A program made the position numbers and the translations under genes. This document shows, piece by piece, positions 1 through 11,200 of a stretch of 64,000 bases of DNA (position 1 is its first letter; every line of letters begins with the position of its first letter). Under the pieces are notes generated by a model. That model saw nothing but the letters and a program-made list of their open reading frames with translations. It was not told the origin of the DNA and made no database searches. The DNA is from Drosophila pseudoobscura (Eukaryota; Arthropoda; Insecta; Diptera; Drosophilidae), in NCBI RefSeq assembly GCF_009870125.1, contig NC_046683.1, forward strand, positions 63,131,869 through 63,195,868, given 5' to 3'.

Positions 1-1941
1 CTGTGCTTGGCCTTTGCTTCGGCCAGCAGTCTGGCAGCAATATTCCGCTTGACAGCGACGGTTGTGGTGGACACTTCTCCCGTGCTGCGACGCTTGTGCA
101 GCTCCAGGGCGGCATTGGTGATCAGCACCAGCTGCTCTCGATTCACGCAAACAAACTGAACGTGCATGAAGGCAGCAAGACCCACGACAGCGATGGGCGT
201 GGTGATGTCTGGTGCAGACTCCTCGGGAAAAATGCCCCCAATAGAAGGATATTCGAAGCGATTGTGGAAGAGCTTGTGGCCTATCCGCGAGGTGTGCGTC
301 TCCACGGACTCCGAGGTGACTGCAAAGACCACATAATCGTTGATGTGCACCTGAATGACGGGAGCCGTAAAGCTGTAGCTGGCCACAGGCTTCTCGTTCT
401 CACTGTACCATTTCCCCTGAGCGGAGAACTGATAGAGGTAGCCGTCCACACTGCTGGCCACCAGGAGAGCATGGCCTATGCACCGTTGATGCTGCGAAGA
501 CTTGAGGGTCCTGCGATTGACGTGTTTGAAGGTGGTGACGGCACTAGGCACCTGCTGGTTGCCCATGTCGTACTCATCGTCCTCTAGGTCCGTCCCCTGG
601 CCAGTCCTTTGGTAGATTGCCTTCAGATCCAAGCAGCGCAAGATGTCCAGAATTCTGGGCTGCTGCTCGGATGTTTTCATGCAGATCTGCAGTAGCTTTC
701 TCACATCATATTGCACAGAGGCGTCCTCCAGGTGATTCCCACCTGCGATGCCACGCACATTCATGGCCTTGGCCTCGTTGACGAGCTTTATTTTGATATC
801 GCCGGCCCGCTGGGGTGTGATAGTGATATCCTGGCTGTCCTCTGGGCCACCATTCTTTCCCCCACTCCCACCATTCTCGCTCTGATCCCACTGAGAGCGT
901 AGCTCTGGTTCAAACTCACGCCCATAGGCGTTATTCACCAGCTTGGCCAAGTTAAAGTCCAACGGAGATCGTCCGGGCAGGGCTCCATTCAGTGCCATGG
1001 GAGCTTTTCCACTGCTCGTCGACTGCATGGAGTCGCTCTCGCAGCTCTGTTGACTGTGGGTGGAGCTAACCACTCCCCCGCTGGCGCTTGCCTTGCTGCC
1101 CAAGCTCAAGGATTCCGAGAGCGGCTCGTCTCCGATGCCGCCATAGTCGTTGTCCAAACAGCTCAACTCCTGCCCGGCGGTTGCCTTGCTGTTTGCCAGA
1201 GCATCAATCACCTTGAAGGCCACACAGTAACGGTGACTTAGGCAGGCGATGACATTCTCTGCCAGGCATAGGCGCATAGGGACAAAGTTCAGCTGCACAA
1301 AGAACTTGAAGGGCAGAAAATCGATAAACGCGAATCGGGGCTGAGTGTTCTCGTGGACACATTGCGTGTACTCGTACAGGTAGATCCTGTCCCGGCTGCT
1401 CACGATGATGTTTCCAGAGGTCTGACAGCACTGAACCAGCTCGGGGGGACTGCGCAGCGGCAGCTCGATCACGTCGATGCTCTCGACGAGCGGCGTCTTC
1501 GGCGTTGTCATCGAGGCTATTCTGATGGTGATGGGCAGCTCGTTGAGCTTGCTATCGGGGAACTTCCAGAAGTTGGCGTAGATCCGGACAAACATCTTGG
1601 TGTCATCCTCGGAGCAAACCGTATTGCTGTTGCTGCTCGAAGTGCAGCTAATGGTCGAGGAGGAGTGCACTGGGCTGCCAGCCTGCTCCTTTTCCAGGGT
1701 GAGCAGATACTTGCCTATGCGGGAACAAGCATTCAATTAAATGTTTATTCAGAGAACATAGGGGAATTCTCACTCACCCGCCTCGCAGTATATCAACTGC
1801 ACTACCTCGCCAACGGTGGCCAGCGTGTTTCTGACCGGCAGTCGTTCATCTCCCCCCCCTACTCCTGCTCCTCCACCTCCAGGGGCATCTCCACTGATGT
1901 TTGCCTGCCCTGGCTCTCCATCTCCGTGTTCATCCTCCTGG

Positions 1942-1972
<31 letters not shown>

Positions 1973-2120
1973 TCCCAGCAATGTCATAGATCTCTATAAA
2001 CTGCTCCGCGCTGCTGATGGCAATCCGATTGTTGCCAATCAGACTTGCTGCCAGGATCTCGCCATTGAGGGCATACGTCTGCTGCCTGGCAAAGTTGTAC
2101 GCCTGCAGGATCTTCACCAT
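1..2120 (-). CDS. HPS3: HPS3 homologue (BLOC-2 subunit), 5' part, gene runs off the window
   Basis: Two coding exons are seen: 2120-1778 and 1714-1, with a 63-bp GT..AG intron (1777-1715) whose phases match. The frame stays open from 1714 to the window edge, so the C-terminal part is missing. The start ATG at 2118-2120 lies 18 nt after a good 3' splice site (TTCTTGCAG, ending at 2139), so the 5' UTR is spliced. The first residues (MVKILQAYNF), the block LATVGEVVQLIYCEAG, and the later VRIYANFWKF and IDVIELPLRSPPELVQCC match my memory of the N-terminal propeller-like half of HPS3, where similar TLGRVLRLAYSEAGDYL and IYIIEMPLSEAPLCISCC-type segments occur. A nine-residue Gln run followed by an acidic, Gly-rich linker interrupts the N-terminus. 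HPS3 acts with HPS5 and HPS6 in BLOC-2, which delivers cargo to lysosome-related organelles (eye pigment granules in flies). Assignment is by similarity only. Confidence 0.8.
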
Positions 2121-2138
2121 GGCTGCTGGAACTGGTCA

Positions 2139-3665
2139 CTGCAAGAATCAGGAAACACTTCGGGTTAGGTTTTAGTTTAAAATTCCACAATAGCGAATAC
2201 AACGCCCTGGGCAGAGTGACTTCATCGCCGGACGCACACAGACTGTCTGGTGACGGTGAATCAGTCCGTTCTCCACTACAGCAGCGATAGCGAGAGCGAG
2301 TGCTCAGCTTTGACTGGGGAGTGGGAGTGGGTTAGCAGACCGCTTAGCGGGGGCTCACTAAAGTGGTTGTTGTGTGGTGTATGGTGTATGGTGTGTATGG
2401 TCTGTACGCAAGCCATTAGCATAATTGTGCGTTTACGCTGGAGAGAGAGAAAGACACTGAGGGAGAGCCGTGAAATTGGAGAGATAGCGAAAGAGGGCTG
2501 GGCTAGCGAATGGGGGTGGGGGGAAGAATGGTGATGATCATTGGTATGCAAGCGACAGAACAGAAGCCTGAATAGTTCATGATACAAATATTCCCAAGTA
2601 AAGTTTCAAGGTTTCAAGAATATTACAACAGGTCAGTGCTGCACCTTTCACTTCCGCTGGAATTCATGCCGTATCCTTTTCCCCCTTCCCCCCAAACAAT
2701 AAACAGACAGGAAATTAGGTCACAACAATATACACAGCACCCTACCACCCTCCTCTTCTTGTCACAGTGTCCTCTCCCCATCTTGACTAGGGTTGGGCCC
2801 GGCGACCATTTCGGCTCAGATTCCGACGCTTCTACGTGCGTTCCCCTAATTAAGCCATAAAGAACAACCGAACCACGCACCGACTATTCTGCATACCCTG
2901 GGACGCATCAATCAAAACACCGGCAAAGAGGTCAAAAGGTGCGAGCCCACAAACGGAGAGAAAGAATTCCGGAAATAGAGCCAGCACGCCATAAAGGAAT
3001 TTATTCTTGGCTGACCTGGCTTGACCAAATCAATAAATACGACGATAATAATCCGTGCATTAACCTAAATGAACCTGGGAACTGCTCAAAGAAGGAGGAC
3101 GAGTGCTAGGGTCAAGGTATACTAATACTATGGTAAGGGAGTCCCGGCTCTTTGGGTGGCATAATTTTTTTTCTCTCTCTTTCTCTCCCACACACAACAA
3201 ACGCAACTGAAGCCGGTTAGGGCTGCTCTCTCGGACTGCCTTACCTTTTAGTGGTATACCTTGGTCGGAAGAAGGAAGGGTGAGGGATGGGGGCGTTCGT
3301 GTGTGTGTATGTAAATTGCATTTTGGCAGAGGCATTCAGTAAAAATCAATAATTTTGTGACATGCCAAGAATTTAGATAAGAAACTCTACCACACTACAT
3401 ATTTAACAAATCATTCATTTGTTATAAACATTAAAAACAAAACAAAAGCATGTAAAAGGCAACAAAACACTGACAATTATTGTAAACACGCACATTCTAT
3501 TACCGCTTCGTTGTTGTCGCGGCTTGTACTGTTTTATTTTTTGTATTTTCAAGCCGTCGTTATTCAGGCCGCATTGCTAACATTAAAAACACTCCGCCCG
3601 CATATATCTATATTCACTAAATTAACGAATTTGTTGTTTGAAACATTAAGCAATGCCATTGGGGA
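2139..3665. other. HPS3 upstream region / probable 5' leader intron
   Basis: No convincing coding sequence is seen on either strand. The stretch is AT-rich with short simple runs (GA-rich near 2440-2480 and TC-rich near 3170-3190). It most likely is the first intron and leader of HPS3 if transcription starts near 3665. Confidence 0.4.
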
Positions 3666-3676
3666 CAGTGTGACCG
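3666..3676 (-). promoter_or_regulatory. Core-promoter Motif 1 (GGTCACACT), candidate HPS3 start site
   Basis: On the minus strand the sequence CGGTCACACTG is a perfect match to the Drosophila core-promoter Motif 1 (YGGTCACACTR), which normally lies at the transcription start. Leftward of it there is a possible 5' splice site at 3504/3503 (AAGCG|GTAATAG), and HPS3 has a strong acceptor at 2139. A leader exon of about 3504-3665 spliced over 1.4 kb to 2138 is therefore plausible. A 31-codon minus-strand ORF just downstream of the motif would be an upstream ORF in that leader. The link to HPS3 is inference. Confidence 0.5.
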
Positions 3677-4436
3677 CGGATTTATCGCTAAAATATACCG
3701 TCCGACCCTCACATATATACCAAAATATACCGTAAATAGACTGTAGAATTCGAGTTCTATTGTACATATTCCTCGTTTTTGATATTCCGTGGAATATTAT
3801 TAGCTATTTAGAACATTTAGCCATCCCCACATAACTTTATCCGATTAGTGAATCAATTTTCTACTTAACTGGCTTATTCCTAAAATTTGCTTTTATTGTA
3901 TTTCTATATATCTTTAACAATTAAATTTAATAGATTGACAAAATATACCATTATATACCGATATACCGTAAATATACCGTCGGTTCAATTTTGATCTAAA
4001 AAAATACAGAAAAATATTAAAATTACCGTAAACGGTTACCCTGATATTCGCTCCACCACTAACCATACAGGTATGTAGATGTGCCAGTTCATACACCGAA
4101 CATGTCGCAAACGAAATTTCTGTAACTTTCACATTCTGCATGTGTGGGGTTTACGGCTGCTGTCATTTGTGGACTATGTAATTTTTTCGTGCTCCATACC
4201 ATTTTTGGAACCGCCTTTTTTGAGTTAGGACTTTTTGACGACGCACAATATCAGAAAGACGTTTATTTTGTATATGTTTTAGATGCTAATATTGCTTAAT
4301 GCAGAATATACGATTATACTGACAGGATATATTAAATTTCATACATAACTTCACATTAGAGTAAGTCCATTGATATATTCTAGGGGCAAAGTGTGTATAA
4401 GTAAAAAATGTTAATATAAACATAAATACTATATGG
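3677..4436. other. AT-rich intergenic stretch with repeated TATACCGT motifs
   Basis: The motif ATATACCGT (or a one-base variant) occurs several times between about 3694 and 3985, around and upstream of the Motif 1 site. The rest is AT-rich and holds no ORF I can support. It ends where the left arm of the inverted gene fragment begins. Confidence 0.5.
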
Positions 4437-5231
4437 TCCCATGCTGTTTTCTTCACCTTTCCAGTCCGCTCGCCGTCTCGTCCTGGAGCTCCTCGTCCAC
4501 TATGGAGGCCCAAAGGATCTGCACCTAACTGGACTGTGACAGCCACTGGCTGTGCATCTGCAAGCCATAGCCATGATATCGCTGCTGTGTCGCTGAGTCG
4601 ACAATGTGGCGCCCCGTCCACTGCAGCAGGGACCAGTGATCGACGGCGGAATTGTTGGTTCACGCCCACAGGAAATAATATCAGCAACCCCTTTTTCATT
4701 TGCCGCCGAATCAAACGCTGGGATTTAGCATCGAGACGCGTGAGTGAATAAGTATATAATTATGGATTTATTTTAAAAAATATCTTCCTTCACAGAGGAC
4801 TTATGTACCCAACGCTTTGCCACAAGCGACCACCATCCGACGGAGACCTATCCAAGCATTACCGAGGCGTATTCGAGACAGACTGAGTCCTTTTCCAGAC
4901 AGAGAGAATCCTATCCCAGCAAGACAGAAGCACACCCCTTGCAAGATCCGAAGCAAGCCATCGACTTTGCCATCGACAACAAGGACTTTGACTATGGTAA
5001 CCAAGGGAGGAGCTACTCGGTCTGCTAGACTTTAGATAGATCTCGTTGTTGTTAAGGTTAAGGATATGAAATTCCATTCACTTAGATAGTAGATACAAAT
5101 TTTTTCCGCTTGTTCATTTATTTATACTAAGCTAAGGTTTGATGAATAAAACTATTGAAAAAAAAATCATCCTTGCGAAGAATCGGGAAATATGACTGGG
5201 TGGGAGTTCTTGGAGCCTTCCCAAAGGATCA
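4437..5231 (+). pseudogene. Left arm: 3' fragment of an unrecognised gene, inverted partner at 15771-16490
   Basis: This segment is matched in inverted orientation by 15771-16490. Both copies hold the end of an upstream exon, a short intron (here 4740-4795, GTGAGT..CACAG, 56 bp), a last exon, a 3' UTR and an AATAAA signal (near 5144). After splicing, the last exon here is open for 76 codons to a TAG at 5026-5028, ending ...DFDYGNQGRSYSVC, with a Tyr/Ser/Gln-rich stretch (YPSITEAYSRQTESFSRQRE). Upstream, the exon carries an insertion of about 50 bp relative to the right copy and an in-frame TAA, so the copy is not an intact gene. I do not recognise the parent protein, and no intact parent lies in this window. 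Homology with the other arm continues through the 3' UTR to the edge of the satellite array. Confidence 0.65.
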
Positions 5232-5253
5232 TTTTCGAGATTTCGTTGCCGAT

Positions 5254-8200
5254 CGAAGCTATATCTCGGCTAAACAGCGGCCGATCGGGGTCCGGCATGT
5301 CTTTTCGGAATGGCGCGATTCCTGCCAATCGACTGCGATCGGAAAAAAGGACATTCCTTTCATCACGATTTTCGCCAAAAATCATGATGGTTACATCATT
5401 AAAATTGCCAAAAATCGGCCTCAATTTCGAGGTCGAGATTTTGATGCCGATCGACAGTCTGGATCCTCACGATCCTGGGAGAGTATGTCGTCCACCGATC
5501 TGGCCCTATTTGCCTGAAATATAGCCTTGCGAAGATTTGAATTTGCGTATCTTTGAAATACTGGTATCTTCTGCATGCTATATCTCTGCAATACAGCGGC
5601 CGATCGGCGTGCGGCATGTCTTTTCAGGAAGGGGCGAGTCCTGCCAATCGACTGCGATCGGAAAAAAGGACATTCCTTTCATCACGATTTTCGCCAAAAA
5701 TCATGATGGTTACATCATTAAAATTGCCAAAAATCGGCCTCAATTTCGAGGTCGAGATTTTGATGCCGATCGACAGTCTGGATCCTCACGATCCTGGGAG
5801 AGTATGTCGTCCACCGATCTGGCCCTATTTGCCTGAAATATAGCCTTGCGAAGATTTGAATTTGCGTATCTTTGAAATACTGGTATCTTCTGCATGCTAT
5901 ATCTCTGCAATACAGCGGCCGATCGGCGTGCGGCATGTCTTTTCAGGAAGGGGCGAGTCCTGCCAATCGACTGCGATCGGAAAAAAGGACATTCCTTTCA
6001 TCACGATTTTCGCCAAAAATCATGATGGTTACATCATTAAAATTGCCAAAAATCGGCCTCAATTTCGAGGTCGAGATTTTGATGCCGATCGACAGTCTGG
6101 ATCCTCACGATCCTGGGAGAGTATGTCGTCCACCGATCTGGCCCTATTTGCCTGAAATATAGCCTTGCGAAGATTTGAATTTGCGTATCTTTGAAATACT
6201 GGTATCTTCTGCATGCTATATCTCTGCAATACAGCGGCCGATCGGCGTGCGGCATGTCTTTTCGGAATGGCGCGATTCCTGCCAATCGACTGCGATCGGA
6301 AAAAAGGACATTCCTTTCATCACGATTTTCGCCAAAAATCATGATGGTTACATCATTAAAATTGCCAAAAATCGGCCTCAATTTCGAGGTCGAGATTTTG
6401 ATGCCGATCGACAGTCTGGATCCTCACGATCCTGGGAGAGTAGGTCGTCCACCGATCCGGCCCTATTTGCCTGAAATATAGCCTTGCGAAGATTTGAATT
6501 TGCGTATCTTTGAAATACTGGTATCTTCTGCATGCTATATCTCTGCAATACAGCGGCCGATCGGCGTGCGGCATGTCTTTTCGGAATGGCGCGATTCCTG
6601 CCAATCGACTGCGATCGGAAAAAAGGACATTCCTTTCATCACGATTTTCGCCAAAAATCATGATGGTTACATCATTAAAATTGCCAAAAATCGGCCTCAA
6701 TTTCGAGGTCGAGATTTTGATGCCGATCGACAGTCTGGATCCTCACGATCCTGGGAGAGTAGGTCGTCCACCGATCTGGCCCTATTTGCCTGAAATATAG
6801 CCTTGCGAAGATTTGAATTTGCGTATCTTTGAAATACTGGTATCTTCTGCATGCTACATATATCTCTGCAATACAGCGGCCGATCGGGGCATGGCATGTC
6901 TTTTCGGGAAGAGGCGATTCCTGCCAATCGACTGCGATCGGAAAAAAGGACATTCCTTTCATCACGATTTTCGCCAAAAATCATGATGGTTACATCATTA
7001 AAATTGCCAAAAATCGGCCTCAATTTCGAGGTCGAGATTTTGATGCCGATCGACAGTCTGGATCCTCACGATCCTGGGAGAGTATGTCGTCCACCGATCT
7101 GGCCCTATTTGCCTGAAATATAGCCTTGCGAAGATTTGAATTTGCGTATCTTTGAAATACTGGTATCTTCTGCATGCTATATCTCTGCAATACAGCGGCC
7201 GATCGGCGTGCGGCATGTCTTTTCGGAATGGCGCGATTCCTGCCAATCGACTGCGATCGGAAAAAAGGACATTCCTTTCATCACGATTTTCGCCAAAAAT
7301 CATGATGGTTACATCATTAAAATTGCCAAAAATCGGCCTCAATTTCGAGGTCGAGATTTTGATGCCGATCGACAGTCTGGATCCTCACGATCCTGGGAGA
7401 GTATGTCGTCCACCGATCTGGCCCTATTTGCCTGAAATATAGCCTTGCGAAGATTTGAATTTGCGTATCTTTGAAATACTGGTATCTTCTGCATGCTACA
7501 TATATCTCTGCAATACAGCGGCCGATCGGGGCATGGCATGTCTTTTCGGGAAGAGGCGATTCCTGCCAATCGACTGCGATCGGAAAAAAGGACATTCCTT
7601 TCATCACGATTTTCGCCAAAAATCATGATGGTTACATCATTAAAATTGCCAAAAATCGGCCTCAATTTCGAGGTCGAGATTTTGATGCCGATCGACAGTC
7701 TGGATCCTCACGATCCTGGGAGAGTAGGTCGTCCACCGATCTGGCCCTATTTGCCTGAAATATAGCCTTGCGAAGATTTGAATTTGCGTATCTTTGAAAT
7801 ACTGGTATCTTCTGCATGCTACATATATCTCTGCAATACAGCGGCCGATCGGGGCATGGCATGTCTTTTCGGGAAGAGGCGATTCCTGCCAATCGACTGC
7901 GATCGGAAAAAAGGACATTCCTTTCATCACGATTTTCGCCAAAAATCATGATGGTTACATCATTAAAATTGCCAAAAATCGGCCTCAATTTCGAGGTCGA
8001 GATTTTGATGCCGATCGACAGTCTGGATCCTCACGATCCTGGGAGAGTATGTCGTCCACCGATCTGGCCCTATTTGCCTGAAATATAGCCTTGCGAAGAT
8101 TTGAATTTGCGTATCTTTGAAATACTGGTATCTTCTGCATGCTATATCTCTGCAATACAGCGGCCGATCGGCGTGCGGCATGTCTTTTCGGAATGGCGCG

Positions 8201-11200
8201 ATTCCTGCCAATCGACTGCGATCGGAAAAAAGGACATTCCTTTCATCACGATTTTCGCCAAAAATCATGATGGTTACATCATTAAAATTGCCAAAAATCG
8301 GCCTCAATTTCGAGGTCGAGATTTTGATGCCGATCGACAGTCTGGATCCTCACGATCCTGGGAGAGTAGGTCGTCCACCGATCTGGCCCTATTTGCCTGA
8401 AATATAGCCTTGCGAAGATTTGAATTTGCGTATCTTTGAAATACTGGTATCTTCTGCATGCTATATCTCTGCAATACAGCGGCCGATCGGCGTGCGGCAT
8501 GTCTTTTCAGGAAGGGGCGAGTCCTGCCAATCGACTGCGATCGGAAAAAAGGACATTCCTTTCATCACGATTTTCGCCAAAAATCATGATGGTTACATCA
8601 TTAAAATTGCCAAAAATCGGCCTCAATTTCGAGGTCGAGATTTTGATGCCGATCGACAGTCTGGATCCTCACGATCCTGGGAGAGTAGGTCGTCCACCGA
8701 TCCGGCCCTATTTGCCTGAAATATAGCCTTGCGAAGATTTGAATTTGCGTATCTTTGAAATACTGGTATCTTCTGCATGCTATATCTCTGCAATACAGCG
8801 GCCGATCGGCGTGCGGCATGTCTTTTCAGTAAGGGGCGAGTCCTGCCAATCGACTGCGATCGGAAAAAAGGACATTCCTTTCATCACGATTTTCGCCAAA
8901 AATCATGATGGTTACATCATTAAAATTGCCAAAAATCGGCCTCAATTTCGAGGTCGAGATTTTGATGCCGATCGACAGTCTGGATCCTCACGATCCTGGG
9001 AGAGTAGGTCGTCCACCGATCTGGCCCTATTTGCCTGAAATATAGCCTTGCGAAGATTTGAATTTGCGTATCTTTGAAATACTGGTATCTTCTGCATGCT
9101 ATATCTCTGCAATACAGCGGCCGATCGGCGTGCGGCATGTCTTTTCGGAATGGCGCGATTCCTGCCAATCGACTGCGATCGGAAAAAAGGACATTCCTTT
9201 CATCACGATTTTCGCCAAAAATCATGATGGTTACATCATTAAAATTGCCAAAAATCGGCCTCAATTTCGAGGTCGAGATTTTGATGCCGATCGACAGTCT
9301 GGATCCTCACGATCCTGGGAGAGTAGGTCGTCCACCGATCCGGCCCTATTTGCCTGAAATATAGCCTTGCGAAGATTTGAATTTGCGTATCTTTGAAATA
9401 CTGGTATCTTCTGCATGCTATATCTCTGCAATACAGCGGCCGATCGGCGTGCGGCATGTCTTTTCGGAATGGCGCGATTCCTGCCAATCGACTGCGATCG
9501 GAAAAAAGGACATTCCTTTCATCACGATTTTCGCCAAAAATCATGATGGTTACATCATTAAAATTGCCAAAAATCGGCCTCAATTTCGAGGTCGAGATTT
9601 TGATGCCGATCGACAGTCTGGATCCTCACGATCCTGGGAGAGTAGGTCGTCCACCGATCTGGCCCTATTTGCCTGAAATATAGCCTTGCGAAGATTTGAA
9701 TTTGCGTATCTTTGAAATACTGGTATCTTCTGCATGCTATATCTCGGCTACACAGCGGCCGATCGGGGCACGGCATGTCTTTTCGGGATGGGGCGATTCC
9801 TGCCAATCGACTGCGATCGGAAAAAAGGACATTCCTTTCATCACGATTTTCGCCAAAAATCATGATGGTTACATCATTAAAATTGCCAAAAATCGGCCTC
9901 ATTTTCGAGGTCGAGATTTTGATGCCGATCGACAGTCTGGATCCTCATGATCCTTAGAGAGTAGGTCCTCCCCCGATCTGGCCCTATTTGCCTTAAATAT
10001 AGCCTTGCGAAGATTTGAATTTGCGTATCTTTGAAATACTGGTATCTTCTGCATGCTATATCTCTGCAATACAGCGGCCGATCGGGGCATGGCATGTCTT
10101 TTCGGGAAGGGGCGAGTCCTGCCAATCGACTGTCATCGGAAAAAAGGACATTCCTTTCATCACGATTTTCGCCAAAAATCATGATGGTTACATCATTAAA
10201 ATTGCCAAAAATCGGCCTCAATTTCGAGGTCGAGATTTTGATGCCGATCGACAGTCTGGATCCTCACGATCCTGGGAGAGTAGGTCGTCCACCGATCTGG
10301 CCCTATTTGCCTGAAATATAGCCTTGCGAAGATTTGAATTTGCGTATCTTTGAAATACTGGTATCTTCTGCATGCTATATCTCTGCAATACAGCGGCCGA
10401 TCGGCGTGCGGCATGTCTTTTCGGAATGGCGCGATTCCTGCCAATCGACTGCGATCGGAAAAAAGGACATTCCTTTCATCACGATTTTCGCCAAAAATCA
10501 TGATGGTTACATCATTAAAATTGCCAAAAATCGGCCTCAATTTCGAGGTCGAGATTTTGATGCCGATCGACAGTCTGGATCCTCACGATCCTGGGAGAGT
10601 AGGTCGTCCACCGATCTGGCCCTATTTGCCTGAAATATAGCCTTGCGAAGATTTGAATTTGCGTATCTTTGAAATACTGGTATCTTCTGCATGCTATATC
10701 TCTGCAATACAGCGGCCGATCGGCGTGCGGCATGTCTTTTCAGGAAGGGGCGAGTCCTGCCAATCGACTGCGATCGGAAAAAAGGACATTCCTTTCATCA
10801 CGATTTTCGCCAAAAATCATGATGGTTACATCATTAAAATTGCCAAAAATCGGCCTCAATTTCGAGGTCGAGATTTTGATGCCGATCGACAGTCTGGATC
10901 CTCACGATCCTGGGAGAGTAGGTCGTCCACCGATCTGGCCCTATTTGCCTGAAATATAGCCTTGCGAAGATTTGAATTTGCGTATCTTTGAAATACTGGT
11001 ATCTTCTGCATGCTATATCTCTGCAATACAGCGGCCGATCGGCGTGCGGCATGTCTTTTCAGGAAGGGGCGAGTCCTGCCAATCGACTGCGATCGGAAAA
11101 AAGGACATTCCTTTCATCACGATTTTCGCCAAAAATCATGATGGTTACATCATTAAAATTGCCAAAAATCGGCCTCAATTTCGAGGTCGAGATTTTGATG

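Noticed and set aside
3-587. Plus-strand 194-codon ORF
   Set aside because: It is antisense to the HPS3 coding exon, which has a coherent family match.
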